From Croceivirga lutea (lineage in GTDB: Bacteria; Bacteroidota; Bacteroidia; Flavobacteriales; Flavobacteriaceae): DNA of 64,000 nt. This document shows, piece after piece, positions 35,201 through 43,687 of this stretch; positions within the stretch are counted from its first letter, which is position 1, and every line of letters begins with the position of its first letter. The notes under the pieces were generated by a model. The model did no database searches. It was not told where the DNA came from and saw only the letters and a list, made by a program, of their open reading frames with translations. Made by a program: the position numbers and the translations under genes. The DNA lies in NCBI RefSeq assembly GCF_014235875.1, contig NZ_JACJUK010000004.1, forward strand, positions 1-64,000, read 5' to 3'.

Positions 35201-37609
35201 TCATTCTTTTGCTATGTTCAGAAAAGTGCCTTTGAAACTTTGATTGAGAACAGTTGCTTTTATGGCCCTTTCAGTACCATCGGGAATGATTTCTACCGAG
35301 GCCCTGCCATTGGCCATGCCAATAATGGAGCTGCCCGTTGGGGTGCCTTGGTCTTTAAGAAGGGTGCCACCTTCCAAACACTGAAAATAGACCTTGTCTT
35401 CATAATCTAGACAACGCAAACCATCTTTGTCAACAGCGGTTGCAGTCATTAAAAAACTTCCGTTTTCTAAAGGTTCATAAGATAACTGTAGTGCTTTAGC
35501 AGCACCATTTTTTTGGTAGCGATAATTCACTTCTAGGGTATCTTTTACGGTTCCCTGTTGTGTTTTTCCGATAGCTATAAGTTCATTTGCCCCTTCTTTG
35601 AAATCTATTTCCCAGACCAGTCCAGATGCTGGAAATTTGGAAATATCCTTTGTTTTCGTGCCTAAATCGATACCATTATGGGTAAGTTTAACTTCATTGC
35701 AATTACTAAATACACTAATCTCACGAGATTTGTCTGCAGGCCCTTGACGTTCTGTCCATGTTTTGGATTCGATATATACAAAAGGGTCGTTGCTCCAGTA
35801 ACTTTTAAACACGTAGTACGCATCCTTTGGTTTTCCATTGCGGTCTACCAACCCCTTTTGGTTCATGTACGGAATATCATTTTCTGGGCGCAGTGGCGTA
35901 CCAAAATCTTTGAAGGCCCATTGGGCATTGCCTACAAAAGTGGAATCTTGTTCTGTAATGCGAAGGTGCCAATCAAAAAGGTCAACAATATAATTTTCAC
36001 TCCAATCCCCAATTTGGGCAATATTCGTCACTTTAGTCTGTACGATGGCCTCTTCCCATCCATCAGAATTAATAACACCCTCACCCGTAATCGGGTTCTC
36101 TGTATGTCGCCCCACATGGCTCGAACCACCGTATTCGGTATGTAAAAAATGATTGTATTGCGGTTTGTAGGTATCAATGGCTTTTTGGTAGCTTTTGTAA
36201 CTGCCCGAATACCACCCTGACCATATCGATGGTGAAAAGACATCTACGATATCCGCGCCCTCATAATACTTGCGGATAGCGGTTTTTCTGGTAGGGTCCA
36301 ATTCATGGGCAATATCATTTAACTCGGTCAGAAATGCATTCATTCTATCGGTATCATCACCATTCTCAAAATCAGGCAGCCAATACATTTCGTTGCCCAA
36401 AGACCAGATAATAATACTTGGGTGGTTGTAGTTTTGGTCAATAATTTCGCGAAGCATGTTTTTTGTGTTCGTCTGCCATACTTCTTCACCTAAGCCTCCA
36501 CGGCACCACGGCAATTCATCCCAAACCAGAATTCCCAATTCATCACAGGCCTGATAAATTTCGGGGTCTTGCGGGTAGTGTGCCAAGCGGATAAAATTGG
36601 CACCCATTTCCTTAATTTGTTCGATGTCTTTTCGGTGTTGGGCATTGCTCATCGCAGCGCCAACGCCGGCGTGTTCTTCATGCCGATGGGTACCCCGTAG
36701 CAATACCCGTTTTCCGTTGAGGTAAAAAGGGCCATTCTTCTTAAACTCAAACCAGCGAAAACCTACTTTTTCGGTAATCTGGTCGATTAGGATGTCGTTT
36801 TCAAATAATGAAAGGGCTATCTCATAGAGATTAGGGGCATCGATATCCCACAATAACGGTTTTTCAATATTGAATACTTCAATACTGGCGCGCTCGCCGT
36901 CGAGATTTTGTTCCATCGTTTTAACCACCTCACCATTCGGATTCTTCAATTCAGCCTTAAGCTTGAAACTCTTGCCGTTTTCCAGTCCCGCAACAGGAAC
37001 GTTTATTTTCAAGCTAGCATTTTCACGAGAAACTTCGGGCGTGGTCAATTTCACTTTTCCTATGAATACTTTAGGTTTGGTAACCAACCAAACGTCTCTT
37101 GTAATACCGCCATAAATAAAAAAGTCACTTTTTTGTGAAGGAATAACATCGCGATTGTAACCATTGTCTACACGAACCAAAATGGTATTTTCTCCTTTCT
37201 TCAAGTAAGGCGACATAGCAACCTCAAAACCAATATAGCCGCCAATATGGCCACCAGCTTTCTGCCCGTTTACATAAACCGCCGTAGTGATGTTGGCTCC
37301 TTCGAAGTAGAGGCTGTAGTCAGCGTTCGAATCAATTTCATCAAATGATAGTACTTTTTTGTACCAACTGCCGCTTCTTCGGTATCCTGCCTGATTATCG
37401 GTCGGGTCTTCGGTATTCCATGTATGCGGTAGGTCGATACTTTCCCAGCTTTCTGCTCTTTGTACATCAGCGATAGTTTTTGAATCATTTTCAAGATATG
37501 ACCATTCTTGATTGATATTTGTCTTGACTCTCAAGGCTTTGTCAGCGCTTTCATTTTGGCATCCTGAGATAAAAACGAACAGAAAAAGAACAATTGGAAG
37601 TACTCTCAT
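35201..37609 (-). CDS. GH2 beta-glycosidase (galactosidase/glucuronidase type), lipoprotein
   Basis: The 802-residue protein has a lipoprotein signal (FLFVFISGC). The GH2 domains follow in order: sugar-binding jelly roll (LPHTWNTEDP, GSWYKKVL), immunoglobulin-like domain, TIM barrel with FYLNGKRVLLRGTHRHEE. The acid/base Glu lies near 405 in WSLGNEMYW and the nucleophile Glu near 492 in HTEYGGSSH. A C-terminal DUF4982-like part follows. It cleaves non-reducing beta-galactosides or beta-glucuronides in the periplasm. Unlike the GH2 at 6172-9219 it has the canonical nucleophile context and no added CBM, so the two are not recent duplicates. Own shared-type promoter upstream. Confidence 0.9.
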   Translation of the reverse strand: MRVLPIVLFLFVFISGCQNESADKALRVKTNINQEWSYLENDSKTIADVQRAESWESIDLPHTWNTEDPTDNQAGYRRSGSWYKKVLSFDEIDSNADYSLYFEGANITTAVYVNGQKAGGHIGGYIGFEVAMSPYLKKGENTILVRVDNGYNRDVIPSQKSDFFIYGGITRDVWLVTKPKVFIGKVKLTTPEVSRENASLKINVPVAGLENGKSFKLKAELKNPNGEVVKTMEQNLDGERASIEVFNIEKPLLWDIDAPNLYEIALSLFENDILIDQITEKVGFRWFEFKKNGPFYLNGKRVLLRGTHRHEEHAGVGAAMSNAQHRKDIEQIKEMGANFIRLAHYPQDPEIYQACDELGILVWDELPWCRGGLGEEVWQTNTKNMLREIIDQNYNHPSIIIWSLGNEMYWLPDFENGDDTDRMNAFLTELNDIAHELDPTRKTAIRKYYEGADIVDVFSPSIWSGWYSGSYKSYQKAIDTYKPQYNHFLHTEYGGSSHVGRHTENPITGEGVINSDGWEEAIVQTKVTNIAQIGDWSENYIVDLFDWHLRITEQDSTFVGNAQWAFKDFGTPLRPENDIPYMNQKGLVDRNGKPKDAYYVFKSYWSNDPFVYIESKTWTERQGPADKSREISVFSNCNEVKLTHNGIDLGTKTKDISKFPASGLVWEIDFKEGANELIAIGKTQQGTVKDTLEVNYRYQKNGAAKALQLSYEPLENGSFLMTATAVDKDGLRCLDYEDKVYFQCLEGGTLLKDQGTPTGSSIIGMANGRASVEIIPDGTERAIKATVLNQSFKGTFLNIAKE

Positions 37610-37640
37610 AGGGAATTTTGTGGTGTAAATGTTAGTTGGC

Positions 37641-37682
37641 TAAAGCTAGGGTTTGGTGTATTGGTTCCTATCCTGTACTATC
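37641..37682 (-). promoter_or_regulatory. Shared-regulon promoter D, GH2-lactonase unit
   Basis: On the minus strand GATAGTACAGGATA (37682-37669), 20 bases, then TAGCTTTA (37648-37641), one base off TAnnTTTG. The GH2 ATG at 37609 lies 31 bases beyond. It drives the two-gene unit 34051-37609. Confidence 0.77.
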
Positions 37683-37713
37683 TAGCTATCAATTAAAACC
37701 ATTGGTTACGAGC

Positions 37714-38901
37714 TTATAGGTTTTTTTGCCGAAGCAGTGCCTCTAAAAAGTAATAATCCCCATAAACAATGGGTTCGTCTATCTCATCTTTTTTAGGCCA
37801 GTTGCCCGTACTGTGTTTTAAGATGAACGGTGCCTCGACCTCTGGTTCTAATAGATATTTTTTAGACATCAATGTTTTTAACACCTTATCTGCATAGGTT
37901 TTATACTCTGGATTTTTATCGTAACCGTAGAGTTCATAACAAGCCGATGCGACAATGGTCGCTGCTGAAACGTCTCTTACAGCCATAGGTATGGCAGGAT
38001 CGTTAAAATCCCAAAATGGAATTCCATCTTCTCGCATATTAGGATGATCTAGGTAAAAAGCCAAGCTTGCTTTAGCTTGGTTTAAATAGGCGATGTCATT
38101 TGTGTATCTATAAGACATCGTATACCCATAAATACCCCATGCTTGACCTCTTGCCCAAGCAGACGAGGCATCAAAACCTTGATGGGTTACCTTATCTTTT
38201 ACCGCTCCGTTTATGGTATCGTAAACGACGACATGGTAACTACTATTATTTTTTCTAAAGTGGTTTTTAAGGGTGGTATTTGCATGTGAGACCGCTATGT
38301 CGTGAAAAGTACTGTCACCTGATATTCTAGTGGCTTCAAAAAGCAATTCTAAATTCATCATATTATCAATGATGACAGGGAATTCCCAGATATCTTTATT
38401 AAAATCCCAAGATCGTAGACTGCCAACGTTTTTATTAAAACGCGTACTTAAGGTTTTAGCACTTTCTACTATGATTTTTTCGTAAGTTTCGGTCTGTTCT
38501 ACTTTGGTGCCTTGGCCAAAACTACAATAGACTTTAAACCCCATATCATGCGTGCCATCATTGAATTTCTCCTTTTCAATGAACGAAGTCCACTGGGCTG
38601 CACGATTCTTAAAGTCAGGGTTGCCAGTAAGTTGGTATACATGCCAAAGATTGCCAGGAAAAAAGCCACTGGTCCAATCTCTAGAGGGCACTTTATTCAC
38701 TTCGGCTTTAGCCAAGGAATAACTTCTTGGAAAACCAATAGAGTCTAAGGGATGTTTCAAAAGGTTTTCGAATCTGACCGATAATAGGGAATCAGCAGTC
38801 ATCGCAGGTGTTTCCTTAGGTTCTTTTGTCTCACTTTTGCACGCTAAAAATAGCACCACAAAGGGTAGGACAAAAACTAAATACTTAATTTTTGCAATCA
38901 T
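37714..38901 (-). CDS. GH88 unsaturated glucuronyl hydrolase, lipoprotein
   Basis: From ATG 38901 the protein has 395 residues and starts with a lipoprotein signal (FVVLFLACKS). The longer in-frame start at 39048 would run into the SusD gene and has no signal at its end, so it is rejected. The (alpha/alpha)6 barrel carries RDWTSGFFPGNLWH and IIDNMMNLELLF, the two Asp sites typical of GH88, and GFDASSAWARGQAWGIYGYT. It hydrates terminal unsaturated glucuronate from lyase-cut oligosaccharides. The locus thus has both GH88 and GH105, which usually differ in the sugar next to the unsaturated residue. It lies downstream of SusD, just past a terminator-like hairpin. Confidence 0.9.
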   Translation of the reverse strand: MIAKIKYLVFVLPFVVLFLACKSETKEPKETPAMTADSLLSVRFENLLKHPLDSIGFPRSYSLAKAEVNKVPSRDWTSGFFPGNLWHVYQLTGNPDFKNRAAQWTSFIEKEKFNDGTHDMGFKVYCSFGQGTKVEQTETYEKIIVESAKTLSTRFNKNVGSLRSWDFNKDIWEFPVIIDNMMNLELLFEATRISGDSTFHDIAVSHANTTLKNHFRKNNSSYHVVVYDTINGAVKDKVTHQGFDASSAWARGQAWGIYGYTMSYRYTNDIAYLNQAKASLAFYLDHPNMREDGIPFWDFNDPAIPMAVRDVSAATIVASACYELYGYDKNPEYKTYADKVLKTLMSKKYLLEPEVEAPFILKHSTGNWPKKDEIDEPIVYGDYYFLEALLRQKNL

Positions 38902-38913
38902 AACATGAAGTGT

Positions 38914-38951
38914 AAAAAAGGAGGTGTCCTTTAAATAAAGACCACCTCCTT
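38914..38951 (-). terminator. Terminator-like hairpin between susD and GH88
   Basis: Bases 38918-38926 (AAGGAGGTG) pair perfectly with 38943-38951 (CACCTCCTT), with a shorter inner stem of CTTT/AAAG. On the minus strand the stem is followed by a run of six T (complement of 38914-38919). This is a classic intrinsic terminator placed after the SusD stop (38960) and only 12 bases before the GH88 start (38901). It could end most SusCD transcripts and let a fraction read into GH88. Confidence 0.8.
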
Positions 38952-38959
38952 CGGGGAAA

Positions 38960-40474
38960 TTAATAACCTGGATTGTTAGGTGCCAAATTTGGATTACGAT
39001 CCAACTCGTCAAAAGGAAGGGGGAACAAATAATCTCTTGATGGGTCAAAATTGGGTTGTGGTTCTAAGCCATTTGGACCAAAAAGCTCTGACCCCAGTTG
39101 TCTTCTCTTAATATCATACCACCGCTTGAACTCAAAAGCAAGTTCCCATTTACGTTCCTCAAGTACTAAATCTCTAAATTCTTCTTGGGAAAGCCCACTA
39201 ACTACATCCGCAGGAAAATCAGAACCATTACCCGATCTTGCTCTTGCTCTTACGCGATTTATATACCCAACAGCCTCGCCTGAACCCGGACTTATTTCAT
39301 TTAAAGCTTCTGCCGCAATCAAAAGCACTTCAGCATACCGCATAAGTGCATAATTAAGACTAGAGGCTCTACCATTACCTGTTCCTGTGGGTCCGATGGC
39401 GCGAGTATATTTTGCGATATAAGCACTCTGAATGTTTCTTGAATCAAACTCAGGGAATCTATCGAAACGTAATTCTTCACCTCCGAAGATACCAGTGGTA
39501 TCTAAACTCACCGCTTTTCTGTAATCCCTACCGTCCCATGTGTTATACACTTCTATAGTAGGAACAGCAACCGACCAGCCGCCACCAATATTACCACGTT
39601 CGTTAGCTCTAATTCCAGTAAGTGCAGGGGTATAGTCTCTTCCATCATTACCTTCACTAAATCCATTAAAATCTAGACTTAACAAAAATTCATTTAAACC
39701 GGCCTGTTTACTATGGTCAAATAAATCTTGAAAGTCACTCGCTAAGCCAAGATTAAATTCAGCTTCACCATCTATAACAAATTTTGCTTCATTATAAGAA
39801 TTTTGAAATTCTCCTAATGTTAAGTATACCGAAGCTAAGAATGCTGCAGCTGTAGCTTTACTGGGTAACGCCCTAACAGATTGTGTGTTTGGTAACATTT
39901 CTTTTGCCATTTCTAAATCTGCAATAATACTGGAATAAACTTGGTCTGCAGATGTCTTAGAAATGGTTTTAGCATCATCGATGTTTTCTACAGGTGCATC
40001 TAAATAAGGTATGTCACCAAATAAGCGCACTAGGTGATAGTAAGTATATGCTCTAAAAAAATAGGCTTGACCCACTACTGGATTTAATTGCTCGGCTGGT
40101 GAATCTAAAGTAGCTGCCGCTGCAATAGCCTCATTGGTACCTGCGATAACTTGATAAGCTCTAGGCCATAAAGCGGTAACCATTCCGTTATCTGAGGCCA
40201 TCGAAAACCTGTCAACATCTTGCCTACGACCAGGAGTTCCTTGATCGCCTATAGAAACCATATCACTCCGTAACATAATTGGTAATGATAATTTTCTTCC
40301 CCAATAGGCTTCGGTAGCCATATTGCCTATGGCACCATTTACTAGAGTTTGAACGTCTTCAGGGGAATTAATCAAGCCGTCAGGAGAAAGTTGTCCTACG
40401 GGTACTTCTTCTAAATCTGAACACCCAAAAAATATGACAGAAAGTAATAGTCCGATATATTGTAACCTTTTCAT
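38960..40474 (-). CDS. SusD/RagB-like surface glycan-binding lipoprotein
   Basis: The 504-residue protein has a lipoprotein signal (LSVIFFGCSD). It shows the helical SusD/RagB plan: GQAYFFRAYTYYHLVRLFGDIPYLD, tetratricopeptide-like helices (ALPSKATAAAFLASVYLTLGEF), YALMRYAEVLLIAAEALNEI and the C-terminal RKWELAFEFKRWYDIKR. It caps the SusC channel on the outer face and binds oligosaccharide. The start is 10 bases after the SusC stop. The glycan is presumably ulvan fragments, by context only. Confidence 0.95.
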   Translation of the reverse strand: MKRLQYIGLLLSVIFFGCSDLEEVPVGQLSPDGLINSPEDVQTLVNGAIGNMATEAYWGRKLSLPIMLRSDMVSIGDQGTPGRRQDVDRFSMASDNGMVTALWPRAYQVIAGTNEAIAAAATLDSPAEQLNPVVGQAYFFRAYTYYHLVRLFGDIPYLDAPVENIDDAKTISKTSADQVYSSIIADLEMAKEMLPNTQSVRALPSKATAAAFLASVYLTLGEFQNSYNEAKFVIDGEAEFNLGLASDFQDLFDHSKQAGLNEFLLSLDFNGFSEGNDGRDYTPALTGIRANERGNIGGGWSVAVPTIEVYNTWDGRDYRKAVSLDTTGIFGGEELRFDRFPEFDSRNIQSAYIAKYTRAIGPTGTGNGRASSLNYALMRYAEVLLIAAEALNEISPGSGEAVGYINRVRARARSGNGSDFPADVVSGLSQEEFRDLVLEERKWELAFEFKRWYDIKRRQLGSELFGPNGLEPQPNFDPSRDYLFPLPFDELDRNPNLAPNNPGY

Positions 40475-40484
40475 ATTATTCTTT

Positions 40485-43400
40485 TTAAAATTTTAAATTC
40501 AATGATACTGTGTACGCCCTTATGTTAGGGTAACTACCGTAATCGAAACCTCTATTAACATTACTATTTAGATTTCCTTGACTTTGGTAGCTTGCTTCTG
40601 GATCAGTACCAGGAAAGTCTGTAAATGTTAATAAGTTCTGGCCGCTTACCCCTAATCTAACTGATTGCATACCAAACTTTGATACGATATCTTGTGGGAT
40701 ATTGTAGCCTAATGCAAGGTTCTTAAGACGAATATAGCTGCCGTCGTAAACAAATCTGTCAGTTATTCTTTTTTCCCGTACTGCTGCAGATGGTATATTA
40801 GTATTAGTATTTGACGGTGTCCAAGCATTTAGCACCTCTGGGGTGGCGTTTGATTCTCCTGAAGCTAATTCAAGAAAAGTATAACTGAAAATATCACCAC
40901 CCACTGATGCCTGGAAAAAGATATTTAAATCAAAATCTTTATACCTTAAATTATTATTAAAACCGGCAATCCAGTCTGGATTAGGATCACCAATTATTTT
41001 TCTGTCTGCTCCAGTAATTACACCATCTCCATCAATATCTGTAAATAGTTCATCACCAGCTCCTGTTTCTGCAAAGCCTGCAGTCCCGGTTTCTGGTGTT
41101 CCTTGGTTAACTCCTCGATACTCGTAACCCCAAAATACACCTACAGCTTCACCCTCTCTTAAAAGATGTGTTTCGTCTTGTAAAAAAGACCCTGGAGAAG
41201 AATCTAGAAATATATCTTGGCCATCTACTAATTTTATTACCTCATTACGATTTCTTGACCAGTTAAAATCCGTACTCCAGCTGAAGTTTTCGTTAGTGAT
41301 GTTTTTTGTATTTAAAGTTATTTCTAACCCTCTATTATTAATTTCACCAATGTTACGAAGAGATGTTAAGTTTGCAAAACCTATATATTCTGGTGCAGAA
41401 GAATCTCCAAGAATTAAATCTTTGGTGTCTATGGTATAATAGTCGAAGGTCATGACTATTTTATTGTCTAATAACCCTAAATCAAATCCAATATTGGTTT
41501 GGTATGAGGTTTCCCATTTTAGGTCTGGATTTGCCAATTGTTCAGGCACCACGGCATTGACAGCCTGATCGCCAACATTTGAATAAATTCTACTAAAGCT
41601 CGCTAATGATTGGTAAGGAGAAATAGCTGGATTACCGGTTAGACCATAACTAGCTCTAAATTTTAAATTAGAAATGGTAGTATTGTTTCTTAGAAATTCT
41701 TCATTTGAAATTCTCCATCCGATTGCACCTGAAGGAAAAAAGGCATATTTGTTATTTCTGGAAAAGTTAGACGATCCATCTCTTCTTGCAGTGAACGTTA
41801 CTAAATATCTATCATCATATTCATAATTAAGTCGCCCAAACTGTGATACTATTTCACGTTCAACGAGACTGGAAAAAGGGGTTTGTATATCTGATCCTGC
41901 TCCTAAATTAAAGTAAGAAAGGCTATTGCTAATAAAGTTTTGAGCTGCTGCACCAAAAGATTCAGTTCTGGTTTTTTGATAGGAATACCCCAACAAAGCT
42001 GTTAGATTTCCTTTTCCAATTTCTTTAGTGTAGGTAAGATAATTTTCTGAAAGAATATCTTTTCTTTTAATTGCTTGTATACTACCAATACCCCCTTGAT
42101 TACTTGCTTGACCTATAAGTGTTGAGGGTTGAAAACGTCCACGTGTGCTGTTTGTGGTCCCGTAACCAAAAGTTGTTTTAAAAGATAAACCATCTATAAT
42201 TTGATAATCGGCATAAAAATTAGCTCTGTAATCATCTGTTTTAGTTTCGTCTATAGATTCAGTGGCAATAGCAAAAGGGTTGTCAAACTGATCCCCAACA
42301 GGATTGGTGGTATTTACCCCGTTTGCATCTTGTACGGGTGTATCAGGTGCAAAACGATAAGCCGTTGAGATAACATCACCTCCACCGCTACCACCACTAG
42401 TAGCCTGACTTTGAACGCCGTCTCTATTGCCTACATTTGCAAATGCATTGAATCCTAATTTTAATTTGTCTGTTGCTTGAACATCAATATTACTTAAGAA
42501 TGAAAAGCGTTCAAAACCTGAATTAATAACTACTCCTTCTTGATTAAAATAATTACCAGACACGTAATAATTAATCTTTTCTGAACCTCCAGAGAAAGAA
42601 AGTTGATGATTAGCTACACTACCTGTTGTATAGATTAAATCTTGCCAATCAATATTTGCTGTACCTTGCTCATATGTAGGATTTATAGCTTGTCTGTAAG
42701 TGGCAAATTCAGAGGCATTTAATAATTCTAAGCGTTCAGATACACTTTGAGATGAGTAAGAAGAGTTTAATTCTATAGCCATTCTACCCTTACTTCCTTT
42801 TTTAGTGGTAACTAAAATAACACCATTTGCACCTCTTGAACCATAAATGGCTGTAGCTGAAGCATCTTTTAGGATTTCTATAGACTCAATGTCCGATGGT
42901 TGGGGTAATGTACCACCGACGAAACCATCAACTACAACTAAAGCCTCACTACTGGCACCAATTGAAGTGTTACCTCTAATACTTATAGATATTGGCGCTC
43001 CCGGTTCACCACCGTTGTTTGATTGTACGGCAACACCCGCAGCTCTACCTTGTAAAGATTGCTCTGCAGTAAGTACTGGAAATGCAGCAAGCTCTTCAGC
43101 TTTAACTGATGACACAGAACCTGTAATATCTGATTTTTTAGATGTACCGTACCCAACAACCACTACCTCATCTAAGGCACTTACATCTTCTCTAAGTGTA
43201 ACATTTAAGGTGCTATTTCCATTTAGAGGTTGTTCTTGAGCTACAAATCCAATGTAACTGAATATTAAAATAGCATCTTTATTAGATACAGTAATGGAAT
43301 AATTACCGTCAAAATCGGTAGATGTACCATTAGTTGTTCCTTTTTCGATTACATTAACTCCTGGAATACCTAGACCATCATCACTGGATACAACCGTACC

Positions 43401-43499
43401 AAATATTTCTTGCTGTTGACCAAATGCTGATAAGGTTAAAAGAAGGAAAACCCCAAAGAGTGAATTCTTTAGTTTTTTAAAAATTTCACTTTCATACAT
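40485..43499 (-). CDS. SusC-like TonB-dependent oligosaccharide importer
   Basis: The 1004-residue outer-membrane protein has a signal peptide ending SAFGQ. Next is a CarboxypepD-regulatory-like domain (IFGTVVSSDDGLGIPGVNVIEKG, residues 31-110), the TonB-box-like DEVVVVGYG, a plug domain (LQGRAAGVAVQ, VLVVDG-type VVVDGFVGG, ILKDASATAIYGSRGANGVILVTTKKG) and a 22-strand barrel ending in Phe. It imports oligosaccharides with TonB energy in partnership with SusD. It is the only SusCD pair in the window, so it is the likely entry port for the whole locus. It lies next to the hybrid regulator, transcribed the same way, with its own upstream region. Confidence 0.96.
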   Translation of the reverse strand: MYESEIFKKLKNSLFGVFLLLTLSAFGQQQEIFGTVVSSDDGLGIPGVNVIEKGTTNGTSTDFDGNYSITVSNKDAILIFSYIGFVAQEQPLNGNSTLNVTLREDVSALDEVVVVGYGTSKKSDITGSVSSVKAEELAAFPVLTAEQSLQGRAAGVAVQSNNGGEPGAPISISIRGNTSIGASSEALVVVDGFVGGTLPQPSDIESIEILKDASATAIYGSRGANGVILVTTKKGSKGRMAIELNSSYSSQSVSERLELLNASEFATYRQAINPTYEQGTANIDWQDLIYTTGSVANHQLSFSGGSEKINYYVSGNYFNQEGVVINSGFERFSFLSNIDVQATDKLKLGFNAFANVGNRDGVQSQATSGGSGGGDVISTAYRFAPDTPVQDANGVNTTNPVGDQFDNPFAIATESIDETKTDDYRANFYADYQIIDGLSFKTTFGYGTTNSTRGRFQPSTLIGQASNQGGIGSIQAIKRKDILSENYLTYTKEIGKGNLTALLGYSYQKTRTESFGAAAQNFISNSLSYFNLGAGSDIQTPFSSLVEREIVSQFGRLNYEYDDRYLVTFTARRDGSSNFSRNNKYAFFPSGAIGWRISNEEFLRNNTTISNLKFRASYGLTGNPAISPYQSLASFSRIYSNVGDQAVNAVVPEQLANPDLKWETSYQTNIGFDLGLLDNKIVMTFDYYTIDTKDLILGDSSAPEYIGFANLTSLRNIGEINNRGLEITLNTKNITNENFSWSTDFNWSRNRNEVIKLVDGQDIFLDSSPGSFLQDETHLLREGEAVGVFWGYEYRGVNQGTPETGTAGFAETGAGDELFTDIDGDGVITGADRKIIGDPNPDWIAGFNNNLRYKDFDLNIFFQASVGGDIFSYTFLELASGESNATPEVLNAWTPSNTNTNIPSAAVREKRITDRFVYDGSYIRLKNLALGYNIPQDIVSKFGMQSVRLGVSGQNLLTFTDFPGTDPEASYQSQGNLNSNVNRGFDYGSYPNIRAYTVSLNLKF

Positions 43500-43597
43500 A
43501 AGTTTAGTTTATTTAGTTAGTAACTTAAAATCAGTTTTAAATTTGCCTGTCTTGTATGTATGAAATAATACCGCAGCATAGGCAATTAAAACCTTTT

Positions 43598-43605
43598 CAA
43601 AACTA
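43598..43605 (-). promoter_or_regulatory. Candidate -7 box of the susC promoter
   Basis: The minus strand reads TAGTTTTG, a perfect TAnnTTTG, 98 bases before the SusC start. There is no GTACAGGATA element 20 bases upstream of it, so susCD seems to be controlled differently from the enzyme operons. A single octamer match in AT-rich DNA is weak evidence. Confidence 0.35.
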
Positions 43606-43687
43606 TCATAATAGAGGTTTTTAAAAGTTCAGAAATAGGGGTTAAATAATACAAAAACCTAAAAATTTGGGGGATATGATTATGATT

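Noticed and set aside
38902-39048. Upstream in-frame ATG for the GH88 gene at 39048.
   Set aside because: It overlaps the SusD coding region and the terminator hairpin, while a proper lipoprotein signal starts at 38901.
43543-43560. A partial match to the shared element before susC (minus strand TACAAGACAGGCAAA).
   Set aside because: Only ACAGG is shared, and 20 bases downstream the sequence is TACTAACT, which is not a TAnnTTTG box. The better -7 candidate at 43598-43605 lies upstream of it.
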